In this document: positions 12,601-25,600 of the stretch, in pieces
How the letters are laid out: each line of letters opens with the position of its first letter
Numbering within the stretch: the stretch's first letter is position 1
Assembly: GCF_001649575.2 (NCBI RefSeq)
Contig: NC_051452.1
Span: 4,283,370-4,347,369 of the forward strand
DNA: 64,000 bases
Origin: Kryptolebias marmoratus
Lineage: Eukaryota; Chordata; Actinopteri; Cyprinodontiformes; Rivulidae
Reading direction: 5' to 3'
Notes under the pieces: generated by a model
The model's input: the letters and a program-made list of their open reading frames with translations, nothing else
Databases searched by the model: none
Told to the model about the DNA's origin: nothing
Position numbers and translations under genes: made by a program

Positions 12601-15600
12601 ATAAACAATTTTTTCCAAGATTTTTGACAATAGGGGAAGCTTGGAGATGGGCCTAAAATTTCCAAACACAGTGGGACCAAGACCAGGTTTATTTATCATG
12701 GGCTTCACCACAGCATGTTTAAAATTAGCGGGGACTACACCAGTTAACAGACTGCTGTCAAAAAGGGTAAGAATTAAGTGCTCAAAACAGGAGAAAACCT
12801 CTTTAAGAAACTGTGGTGGTAGAGCATCACATGGAGAACCAAAGGGTTTAACCTGGGTAACCATGTCCTCTAAAAATGACCCAGTCACTGACTCAAACTG
12901 ACTGAAAACAGCTGAGCAGGGAACACAAACAGAGGGGTCAGAGTCTGGGCGTAAAATGGAAGTCCTTATAGATGTAACTTTATCAATAAAAAAACTGCAT
13001 AAAATTATTACACAATTGAACGGAAGCTTCAAAACCAGCAGTCTGTGGGGAGTTAAGAAAAGCGTCAATGGTACTAAAAATAACACGAGGGTTGTGACTG
13101 TGAGATAAAAATAAGTTAGAAAAATATCCCATTTTGACTACTTTAACTGTGTCCTGGTAATTGTGCCAAAAGTCTTTGAAAATCTGAAGGGACACCTGCA
13201 GCTTGTCCTTTCTCCACCTGCGTGCTGCTCTGCGACATTCCTGTCTGACAGCTCGAGTGGTTTTGTTAAACCAGGGTTCAGGTTTAGCTCTAGGCTGTTT
13301 GGTCTTTAAGGTAACCACAGTATCCAACACAGACAGACAGGATGAGTGGAGCCAAGAACTCAGTCCTCAGCATGAAGAGGCTGGACAGCTGGCTAAAAAC
13401 CTCAGTAAACTGTCTGGCAGTGGAGGGGTTAATAATCCGACAGCACAAGTTTTACCTGAAGCAGGAGAGAGAACAGTCGGGAATGTTCCACGCATATGAT
13501 CAGAGATTAGACACAGGCAATCCAAAAGACAGCACAAGGTCTAAAGTGTGACCAGACACAGAATGCACCAAATTAAAAGAGTCGATAAGAAATAAAAATT
13601 ATTTTATCTGAGCAACAAACATGTATGTTAAAATCACTAACAATAAGGACATGGTCATATCCAGTCACAATCTCAGAATGAAATTCAGAAAAGTCACTGA
13701 TAAAGTCTTTATTGTATTTGGGGGGACGGTAGATGACAGCACACAGTATCGGGTCGGAAGGACCCACATCAAAGCTGGTGAATTGTTTAAATCCCTGTTT
13801 ACAGCTAAAACAATGATATACCACTGCAGTTCCTCCTCCCTGGTCAGATGTTTGTGGAGAGTTGAAATAACAGCAGCCTGTTGGTAAAAGCTCCGACAGA
13901 GCAGCTGACTCAGCTTAACTCAGCCAATCTCTATGATACAGAGGAAGTCCAGGTTCTGAGAGCTGAAGAAATCCCTCAGGATGAAAGTTTTATAGACCAG
14001 TGATCTGGCGTTTACCAAGCCGATCCTGGCTGGAGCTGGAGCTGGTTGTGGTTGTCGTGCAGAGGGAGGGCCTGACTCAGCAGTTTCAGGTTCCGTGGGT
14101 CCGCTCCACGCTTGCTGAGCCGGAGCGGGCAAGGGCTGCACCAACAACCTGAATCAGGCAAGCATCCACTGGTTCCAAACAACGCCAAGGCAAGAACATG
14201 CTGGAAAACATTTCAGGGACTGGCTGGGAACCACTGATCCCAACAAAAAGGCTTTCAGCCTCACAAGGCGTCTACCGCCTCTACTGCGGCACCGGCGGCG
14301 ATGACGTTTCCGCCACGAGGGCAACGCCGGAGCCTGGCATAGGTGAGCTGGAATTCCCGACAGAAGCTTGGAGAAGATTTTATGTTCCCATGCATTAAAC
14401 ATAGCCACATTGTTGACAAAAGGCTTTTGATCCTATAATTTCTGGCAACCATAGACCAACAATGACTTGATTCCACACAGGCCAAGGGTCAGAAACAACT
14501 AAAACTGACAGTGAGAGATGGCCTGCCACGTACACCCGCGCCTTCTTGCTCGCCCCATGTAACAGTCTGGTCCTGTTATTTGTGTTCTCCTGCTTGTATT
14601 CACATGTAAGCTTTTGTTTTGTTTGCTGTCTTGTCAGATTTTTGTTTTTCCATTCTGTAAATAAATTAGTTTTGTTAACTGTTACAGATATAAAGAACTT
14701 CATAAAGTCAGTAAATTAGTAGTTTCATGAAGAAATGAATGTTGAGAGTTTCATAAAGTCTATGGATAACTAAGGCATCTTAGTCAATGGGTACACAGAG
14801 CTTCATTAAGTCGTTGGATGTAAAGAGCTTCATAAAGTTGATGGATTTTCAGAGCCTCTGAAAGTTAAAAGATGTTCAAAGCTTCTTAAAGTAGATGAAT
14901 ATATAGATCTTCATACAGTGGATCAAGCAGTCTGATATATTCAGTATTAGGAGATCACAGAGGTTGAGAAAACAGCAACAAGCTTAACAAACCTTGTGCA
15001 GAAGTACAAAGGTTTGATATGAATTAATTAGGATTTTTTTTTCACACCTGTATGACAGTTTTTAAAAAGAGTTGTTTTATAAGCCTGAAAAACAATACAA
15101 AAGTGGCCCAATTTTGCTAGTCATTATAGCTTAGTGCAGGTGTAACCCTGGTAAAAATAGCCTCAAATAAAAAAAAAAAAAAAAAAAAAAAAAAANNNNN
15201 NNNNNNNNNNNNNNNNNNNNNNNNNNNNNNNNNNNNNNNNNNNNNNNNNNNNNNNNNNNNNNNNNNNNNNNNNNNNNNNNNNNNNNNNNNNNNNNNNNNN
15301 NNNNNNNNNNNNNNNNNNNNNNNNNNNNNNNNNNNNNNNNNNNNNNNNNNNNNNNNNNNNNNNNNNNNNNNNNNNNNNNNNNNNNNNNNNNNNNNNNNNN
15401 NNNNNNNNNNNNNNNNNNNNNNNNNNNNNNNNNNNNNNNNNNNNNNNNNNNNNNNNNNNNNNNNNNNNNNNNNNNNNNNNNNNNNNNNNNNNNNNNNNNN
15501 NNNNNNNGAACTGGACTTGGTGAGAAAAATATATTTATATTTTACTTTCTGTGAGTAATTTTATTTATGATGTGGTTTCTTTTGTTAAAATGGAAAGCTA

Positions 15601-18600
15601 TGTAGCATATGTATGTTGTTTTATGTTAAAGAAATGGTGAGAATGAATGTCAGGTGAAGTATGGTTTTTTTTACTAAGATGTTCAGCCGCCATTTTGGCG
15701 AGTGTATTTTTTAATTATTACCAAATTAGCTGAACAAACCTTTTATTGGTCATGAAAACAGGCCTTTAAAGTTGGACCGGGAAAACTCGAGCTGAATGTC
15801 GGGAACGAGAACTGAGATGGCGAGCCACCAACCCGAGAGCCTTGAACCTTGAATCAGTAGGAGCTACACACCTCTGCTGGATGTTTTGTTCCTCAGAAAT
15901 GGTATGATTCACCTGATTTTGCTGCTAAAATAGCAGTGGACTCAAGAGACACAACACTAATCTTTCTGGATTCTCAAAAAGGGATACGGACATTCAATTT
16001 GATTTAAGGGATATTCAGTCTTTTGCTGAATCATTTTCTGTTCTTACCTTTTATTGTTTTTTTTTTCCTCTATTCAATGCTGTTACAGTGTTGTTGAGTT
16101 ATGAACCTTTCTGTGAAGTTAAACTTGAAAAGAATTGTTTCAAAGTGAGACTTAAAGAATTTAACTTTTGAAATGATACAGAGTTAACTCAAATAGAATA
16201 CAATATAGAACTGTACTCTAAACAGATAAACAGCAACTTAAAATAGAACAATAACCTAGGTCGAGACACATTTTTCCTTCAGGACCTACGTCAGGTCAAA
16301 TATTTAAAAGAAAAAGGGGTTTACAATTTCTAATGTAAAGGAATTGTTCTATTTTCTTGTTGAAATTGTGTCGTGTGTGTAACTGTATGTAAATGTTTTA
16401 TTAATAAGCCGGCAGTTCAAAGTTGTTCACTGGTCTGTGGTCATTATTATAATTGCAACTATTATCTGCTCCCATAGCCGAACCTAGTACTGGTCTTAGA
16501 GTAGTTAGTTACTGTAGCTACATTAGAAGTGCTACACAGGGGTGTCCAACCCTGGTCCTCAGGGCCACCATCCTGCATGTTTTCCTTGTTTCTCTGCTCC
16601 AACACACCTGATTCAGTGCTTAAATCACCTCTTCTTGTTCTGCAGAAGCCTGTTAATCACCCATGGATTCACATCAGGTGTGTTGGAGCAGAGAAACAAG
16701 TAAAACATGCAGGATGGTGGCCCTGAGGACCAGGATTGGTAACTTCTTCCTTTTCTCCATACTCCGTGCTATACTATTTGATGGAACATCACTTCAAAAA
16801 TCACAAGACTATTTCTTTAAAGTCTGCAAAGTGGACTTTGTAATGCATTGCAGTAAAGGGCATTTTTCAGCTATGAAGAAATGTCAACACAGACTTCCAC
16901 TCTCTGTCATCTCTCCTTAATCTGCTGTCATGCATTAACCCTCCTGTGGCCTGCAGGTCAAGCTGACCTAAAAAAAGACTCCTTATTGGAAAACTTTAAG
17001 TGATGATCTTATGGGGGTAGGGGAGTGAAAATATTGTAATCCAAGCAAATGAGAGTCACTTTGAAACAAAAACCCAAAATAATAACATTCCGGATCTTGA
17101 TTAGTTTTTACTATTTTGTCAACTATATATTTCAAAAAGTGCTATTTTATAGTTCGTTTGTCTGCTACATTTAGGGGCCCAATACATCCAGTATATCTAT
17201 CTCAGCCTTACTTCTCTAACCTTGTCTGATAGCCTCATTTGTAATGCTGTTCATTTTAGTACCTTCAAGTAAAAATCTGAACATCTTCATCTCCGCTACC
17301 TCCAGCACCATCTCCACCTCCTGTCTGTTTCAGAGCCACCATATCCAACCCAGACTTCATAGTAGGTCTCACTATCATCTGCAAACCTTTCCTTTCACTC
17401 TTGTAGCTGTTCTATCACATGTTACCCCTGACACTGGTCACCATCCACTCCATTCATTCTGCTCTCTTTTCTTCACCTCTCTGTCTGTTGCTTCAGGAAC
17501 CTAAACTCATCCATCTACAATAGCTCTACTTCTTCTACTGCATCTTCATTGTTCCACCTGTCTACCTCTCAATTACAGACATGGATTCTCTTCTCTCTAA
17601 AACATAACTCCACTTCTACAGGCTCTCTTCCACCTGCTCCCCACTTTTACTGCATCATAATGTCATCTGCATACATCATAGTCTATGAGGAATTGCTCTG
17701 ACACTGAGTTCTAAGAAGTCACTAATTATTATTTTATTATATTTCTCTCATACTCAGCTCAGCTGTCTGGATGGGTTGTATTTTTTTACAGAAACATCTG
17801 TATAACTGCTGTAACACAGACAGCTCATTATGTGATGTGGCTGTGTGTGTATCACCACACAGAGCATGTAACTGAGATCACATCAATCAGAGCTGTCCCT
17901 TAAGATAGTTATTTAACTACAAGGCCTCAGGTTAGAAAAAGGCCTCAGACTACTATTTAATCAACCTCTGGTTTGAAGTGTATGTGTGGATTATTCATAC
18001 TCACACAGGCCAAAAGAAGGTGGCAGCTTTCACTCCTTGTTTGACTGCTGTGATCCAGATCTAGACAAACAATAGTGTTAAAATATGTAATAATAATAAT
18101 AATGTAATGTTATGTAATAATCCATCATTTCCATTGCAGCTGACTTCAAAATAAAAGCATTTCCTATTTCCTGTCAGAACTTACTGGTTGTCCTCCCCAC
18201 CAGCGGTGGTTCAGTTTTTCTCGGCTTCTTAGATTGAATGTTGCATCAAACACTGGATCATACATGGAGTTTCCAATGATGCCATGAGACTCTGGATAAA
18301 GACCCTTAAATGAAAACATGCAAAGTTACTAAAAACTGTACTTGATTGCTGTTTTATTGTTGCTAGAAACAATCCAATAATGAGTGTGCTGATTTTATTG
18401 TTTGATCCAAAGATCAAAGATTTTCAGAGGTGGAACATAAAGTTTATTTGTACTTTCATTTAGTATACTGTCATTTTTCATCTATTCATTTATTTTCTAA
18501 TGTTTATCTGAGATCAGGTCATGGAGGAAACCCAGACATCTCTCTCTCCAGCTCATCCTGGGGGATCCCAAGGTGTTCCAAGGCCAGAGAGGATACATAA

Positions 18601-19583
18601 TCCCTCCAGCAAATTCTGGGTCTGCCTTGGGCTCTCCTCCCAGTGGGATGTGTCTAAAAATTAAATAGAAAAAGAAAAAAAGAAAAAGGTGTCCATAAGG
18701 CATCCTAATCAGATGCCTGAACAACCTCAGCTGACTCATTTTGATGAGCTCCATAACTTATCTCTAAGGCTAAGGCTGAGCCCTTTCATTTCAGCTGCTT
18801 GTGTTCTTCAAAGATCACCACCTTAACGTAGTCGAAAGGTTTAGGTACCCCCATGGTCCTGGGGCTATGCTGCATGGAGTGTTTGCTTCTGGTCTCCCAT
18901 GACAAACTGGACTCATGGGTGGAGTCAGATTAAGAGCATTCTGAAGACCTTCATGATGAAAGAGGACCAAGTGCAACAAGCAATCTCATCTGGCACCCTC
19001 CTGGAGCCAGACCTGACAGGGGCACTCGCTCGTGTGGTCAAGCCTTGGCTCCTGGGGTCAGCTGGGCCAAGAATGAAAAAAGACAACAGGAAGCACCCTG
19101 CTTGTTGGAGATCCATCAAGATCAACTGTAATGTGAGCCCAGGCGATGGCGAGATAATCAATGTGCTAACTTCCATCAACTTAAACTGGCTTAAAATAAG
19201 TTTAAAGAACCTAAAATTGAACGCTTATTTTGAGTTATCTGTATATCCTAATCCTATCCCTATCCACCCTTTCCCTTTACTTCTTAGCCCCTAGGTTTTG
19301 AGCATTCATGCCAGGATAAAGGGTGTCTCAAGCCTTTTTTTTTTAAATGTAAAGCAAAGGTGAAGGGAAGGAATTTCTGTGCCCTAAAAATGGAGCAACA
19401 TTTGCAAAAATGTACAAAATTTTCTTCAGCATTTTTTTTACTAGCACAACTGATATATTCTGATGTACGATCATTTTCATGTCTCTCGCTCATTATGTAA
19501 CCAAAGTTGCTTGGAGTTAGCACCGAGACCCCCTAAACTCTCTTACCAAAGTCAATTAAATTACCTGCTGTAGCAACTCCCAG

Positions 19584-19628
<45 letters not shown>

Positions 19629-22600
19629 TATACTTTGAAGCGAGAAGAGGTTTTTGAATGGTGCTGCATTGTAGCACAAGCTATTTAAAGGGTAGGCTAC
19701 GCAGGTGTCGCAAATACAAGCCAATCAAGATTAGCCTCATGAGATAATGCCTTTGAGGAATACGCAGAGGGGGTGTATCTGATAGTGAGACATCGAAATG
19801 ATGTCTCACTATCACACCTGATGGACTTCTTGAAAACATTTGCAACACTAGCTCAATGATACAACTTCAATTCTAATGAAGTTGGGACGTTGTGTAAAAC
19901 ATAAATAAAACAGAATACGATGATTTGCAAAACCTGTGTGATCTATATTCAATTGAATACACTACAAAGAGAAGATATTTAAGGTTCAAACTGATAAACT
20001 TTATTGTTTTTTACAAATATTCACTCATTAAATTTGATACTTGCAACACGTTCCAAATAAGCTGGGACAGGAGCAACAAAAGACTTGGAAAGTTGAGTTG
20101 AATATTCCAACAGTTTAACAGCAATGTTTCTCAATGCACAACTGCAAGGAATTTAGGGATTTTTATCATCTACAGCCCATAATATCATCAAAAGATTCAG
20201 AGAATCTGAACAAATGTCTGCAAGTAAGCAACAAGGTCGGAAACCAACATTGAATGCCCGTGACCTTCGACCCCTCTGCATTAAAAACCAACATTATTCT
20301 GTAACAATATTGCCACACGGGCTCAGGGACACTTCAGAAAACCATCGTCAGTGAACACAGTTCATCGCTACATCTACAAGTGCAAGTTTAAACTCTGCCA
20401 AAAGCCAGATACCACCAACACTCAGAAACACGTCTCTGGGCCTGAGCCCATCTGAGGTGGACTGACGCAAAGTGGACATGTCCACATTTCAAATTGTCTT
20501 TGGAAAGTATGGACATTGAGTCCTCTGGGCCAAAGAGGACAAACTTCAAAATCCAGCATCTCTGATGGTATGGGGGGTGTTAGTGTCCATGGCATGGGTA
20601 ACTGGAACATCTATGAAGGCACCATTAATGTTGAAAGGTACATACAGGTTTTGGAGCAACGTATGCTGCCATCCAAGCAACGTCTGTTCAGACAGCCTCC
20701 TAGAACCATGACAAATCATTGTATTCCGTTTTTATTCATGTCTGACACAACATCCCAACTTCATTGGAACTGGGGTTGTATACAGAACTTTTTTTTCACT
20801 TCTGGTATATAAAGATTTTTGAAGCCTTGCCAATAATTCATTCAATGGCAGCAAAATGACCAAAAGATGTACTGAGGCCCTCGATCTTGTATACTGGCGA
20901 GGAGGTGAAAGGCCAGAACTCAACACAAAAGATACTATAGAGGAGAAAGATTCAGAAGTTATAGACAATATCAAGGACACAAATGATGATCCAGGCTAAG
21001 AGACAACTAATGGGGACCAATCTAGTGATAGGATGAGGACCCTGCTGAGGCTGCTGTTACATTCTGGTCAAACACTGAGAATATATCCACACCAGAGAGA
21101 AGTTGACTCAGCTTCTGTTAGTTATACACAGGCCTGTCGAGTCTCACGCACGGACCGTGAGACACACGCATTTCATGACTTGCCACACTTTGTATTTCTC
21201 TAAAACACACATACACTCACACCCTTTTTTGAACAGAACCCAATGTGCAGTATAATGTTGTCCAAAGGGGCTGCAATGTTGCCAACTTAACAACCTCGTT
21301 GCAGTATTTATCGGGTTTTCAGACCCCTCTAGTGACTTTTTTCTGAGTTATTGAAGACTCTGGCGGCTAAATGTGAGAAAGCAACAATCATTCTTCAGTT
21401 TCTGTACTCAGTATGTGGTAAGCCCCTCCCACTTCCCAAGAAGTGATAGCTGTCAGAGTCACAGCAGCCTCCTCCAGTCAGAGCAGAGAGGAGACCCGCT
21501 CCACTCCATGTCCACTTTGTAAATGAATCATTCGTGTGCAAAGCTGCTGCTGGTCTTATCCTGGATTACAAAGCAGGATGTAAATATAATTTTTAATGTA
21601 ATGTTTTTTTTCACTGACACTAAAATAAATCCCTGCAGTCTCAACCCCAGATGTAGAGCTGGCAATTCCACGACACGTAAAATTCAATTAAATTTGATAT
21701 TCTAAGAAATTTATTTATGTAGTGTGGGTTCAGGCAAAGCAATAAAGTTATAAAATTATTTCATTAAGTTAATTTGTAGTTCTAAACATATTTTGAGTGT
21801 TTTTTACTAATTTTTTGTCTTGCCAACATTGATATTCCTCTCTCCTACAGCCTGATCAATATGACCAAATATGCAAATTAGCTGATGATGTCATCTAACG
21901 ACTTCTAGCAGCTCAAAATCTCCCTCCAAGCTCAGATCAAAACTTGAGAGCCCTGCTTACACTTTTCTTGTTTATTTGTTGTTTTTAGACAATGGTTTTA
22001 TCATTCAGCTGGAATTTTGGGACTATGATCTCTTTTCACTGATAAAATTAAACTGCTCAGTTTATAAAAAGAACACAAAAGGTGTTATTTTGAGCTGCTA
22101 TTAAAATTTGAAATGCTTTAAAAACAAAACTTTGACATGTCTTTTTTAACTCTCCTGAAGATGAAGAGAGGTAGTGAAGTCTTTATAACTTTGGCAGGGT
22201 TAAACAGCACATTGTTTAAGATGTAAATTATTTGTGGTGAAACTAATAATACATGAGCTCAGGTCAGTGAGGGCTTCAGGTCATAAAAAGTGCCAGGTCT
22301 GAAGAGGAACTATGTTACTTCATACTAGTCTGCTGACTGTCCACTCAAGTTGCTTCAAATTATTCCTACACATCGTGGTTTTTTCATTTTAGAATCAAAA
22401 CAAAATCTCTATGTGACTAACCTCTGACACAGGACCTGTTACACTTTATTGTATTTACAGTTTAAATACTATTTTGTAAACTATTCAAATAGCATATTCA
22501 GCCTGAGATATAATTCAGACTGAGGCTTCTGTCAGTGTATAGTAAATCCAGAAGACATTAGAACTTGTAGGACTGTATTTGAACTTACAGTAGCCAGTGA

Positions 22601-25600
22601 GTAGAGGTTAGGGAAGGTCTTTGAAGGGTAAACAGGCCTCATGTAAGGAGCATGTGTTCCACATGTTCCTGAACAGGACACAAAAACTCCACGTTCAGTC
22701 ACTCGGTAGTAAAATAATTATAAAGCTCATGAAGATTTCCTGAAAGCGTAATTATTGTTCATTTGACAGCAAAGCAGAACTCTTTTCTCTGCATGCATGT
22801 CTTACTGAGTTTCTCAATGTTGGGTATGACAGTGTTCCCTCTCTTCACATAAGAAGCTCTGAATCCATCCACTGACAGGATGATGAGAGGTGGACGCACA
22901 AACCTGTACACAAAACAGGAGACAGGTTTGTCAGACTATTTTAATCCTGTGGCCTTTCTTCTTCCAAAAAATCCGATTTACCCTGCAGGACATTCAGCAG
23001 TCTTGATCTCCTCACATTCGTCCTGCAGCCATGAAGTGTCTCCTGAGAAAATGAAAGACAGATGATACCTCTGTGGCTAAGTACAAAGTTGAGACTGTGA
23101 GATACTTCGCACTTGTAAAACATTGGACCATAAAAATAACATTTTGAAACCTTTTTGACTTTTTAGAGTCTACTTGGCATGCCTCAAAAGTTTAATACCA
23201 GGGTTGTGGGTTCTTTGTTTCCTTCCTCCTTCTTCCCATTCAGAAGGTTTTCTGTTCTTATTACATTTAGTCATGTGTTCATTGCTCTGTTACTGAGTTT
23301 CATCATGTTCTACATTTAGATTCCCTGTCATTAGTCCTGAGCAGCGCAGTGCTGCCAAGGCCTAATGTATTTCAAATGTTTATTAATATTATTCTTCTGT
23401 CAAATAAATTGCCTTTTTGGAGGCCTTAACATATATAAAAAGACAAAATTTGGCGGATGCGCCAGGGCGGTGAAAAATTTATGTATTTTATGGTTGTCAA
23501 AAAAATTGCCAAAAAAATGGCCCCACAGCGCCCCCTGGAAACTTTCAAAATACCCTCCACATTGGCCTTAGTTTGATGCACAGGCACAAAAATTTGTACA
23601 GTTGTAAAACTCCCCAAGATCCACAGAAAACCCTCTTGCACCCATGTGCTACACCAAACAGGAAGTCGGCCATTGTGGCTCAAAGGTTGTCCTTTTTTCT
23701 CTTTCACTCATACTAATTTAAACCTGTGTCAGATGTCAGAACAACATGATGCAGAGTCGCTCTCTCAGCACTGACTGGTGCCTGAATAACGTGGGCGTGA
23801 CAGAATGGCGAACGCCAATCCCTCGCCGTTTGCATACGGTTGGCTCTAAATCACACATGCATTATCTGATTTGCACCAAACTGGATATGAATGACCTGTG
23901 TTAACCTCTGAAGAGGCCAATAGGATTCTAATGGAATTTGACTCCAGTGTGCGCTCTATATTAGTCCAACATTTATATCTCCCTGATACCTCATCCAATC
24001 TACACCAGATTTTTTGTCCATCATCAGTGAGCACTGCTAGAAACATTGGTGTTGCTATTTCATGACATCACTGAAGCCCCGCCCACTGAGAAAGAGAAAC
24101 TGAGGATTATTTGGTGACTCCTGGCGGTTTCTCCCTGTGTATGATGAAAGATTGAAACCGTATCCACTGACTCTTGATAACCACACATGACATGTTCAAA
24201 AGCCTACAGGAAGTACTCGCCAGTCCTTCGCCACAAGACAGGAAGGGACAATAGCTCCTGTCTGTCAGACATGCCGCTGGACTCATACTGATCTGGACCG
24301 AAGACGATTTAAGATGTTCGCCAAAAGCGCCACCTAGTGGACGGTGTGGGTACAGCGTGAGAGTGTATGAGACAGTCGCTTGACCTCCCGCGGTCGCAAG
24401 GCTGGAGCGGCACTGAGCAGCGAGGGCTGCCCAACGCTGCTTGCAGCTTTAATTTACCATCGTCTCCCTGTTTCTGCTCATAGCTCACCTGTTTCTCATT
24501 TGATTATCAGCCCAGCTGCAGTCAGTCAGTATTCACCATTCCCCACCCATATATACTCCTTGCTTTCTTTAAGCCTCTTAGTCAAAGAGATAGCAGGGGA
24601 GGAGACAACACTTCCAGGCAGTAGGATTTCAAATTGTTTGGTTGAATGAATAAGATGTACATTGACTTCAACCTCAGGTGGAAATAGTTAGAATGAAATG
24701 GATGATGTCAAGAGGTACAAGAATGAAAAGAGTGCATAGAAAAAGGTGGGAAATAGCTAAAAACTGGTCAGAAGAAAGCACATTTAGAGCCAGTACTAGC
24801 AAAAAGCCAAAAGCTAATGTGAGTCTGAGGAAACAGACACAGGCCAAAAAAAACATAAAAGAAGAATGGAAAGTAATGATTGAATTTAAAAAGGATGGAG
24901 GAAACTGTCATCCAAAAAAGTTAACCAAAGCAAATGAGGAAGAAATCAGGAGAATGAAATTAGCAAGGCTTTTGAGTAACAAAAGAATATTAATTCACAC
25001 AGTAAGCAGGCAACAGCAAGAGAAAATAATCAAAATGACAACACTAATAGGAAAAAGTTTTAAAGTGTATATTCCAGGTTCATTTGCAAGGTTAAGGGGA
25101 GTAATATCAGGAGTACCACTTAATATGACAATGGAAGATGTAAAACATGACATTAAAGGAGGGAAAATAATCGAGGCAGACAGATGGGATACATAAACTA
25201 TAGAGATATAGAATACATACCCAAACTAGTAAGGTGCTTTAGTTGCCAAAGAACGGAGCACATTGCAAAGGAGTGCAAAGAAAAAGGTAAGATGTGCAAG
25301 AAGTGGAGGTCCTCATGACTATGGAAAATGCAGAAAAGATACCAAAGTTAAGTGTTACAACTGTGGAGGAGAACAGTGCAGCGTATGCTGGTACAGTTCA
25401 GAGGGAAGCCAGCAAACCCCAGAGAGTTAAAATAATGGGAAGACTTTCATAAGCTGTAGCTTTAAAGAGGGTAAAAAGCTTGGTTGCCAACAGATAAGAA
25501 CTAAAGGAGTACATTCAAGAATTAGAAATAGTACCAGACATATTATGTATACAGGAAACTTGGCTTAAATAGCCATATTTTCAACTTTCCTGTCAACATG

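Larger units (their letters stand above)
8065..14686 (+). mobile_element. Composite insertion with 5-bp target duplication; LTR-element-like ends
   Basis: GATAT precedes the left end (8060-8064) and follows the right end (14687-14691). Removing the insert and one GATAT rebuilds a normal 27-bp minisatellite unit (GTCGATGGATATAAAGAACTTCAT region, described by position). The insert begins TG, ends CA, and its last 128 bp look like a short LTR. The left end opens directly into a gag-like frame, with no 5' LTR. It contains two coding minisatellites, a nested hAT and an antisense L2-like LINE. The LTR-retrotransposon interpretation is inference; the flanking duplication is seen. Confidence 0.55.

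Noticed and set aside
12228..13551. Plus-strand open frames of 60-100 codons
   Set aside because: Shadows of the antisense L2-like LINE; the minus strand carries the RT and endonuclease motifs.
21129..21957. Second complete hAT element
   Set aside because: The end repeats are imperfect and the flanking 8-mers (GTTATACA and CTTACACT) do not match, so it is kept only as a tentative non-autonomous element.
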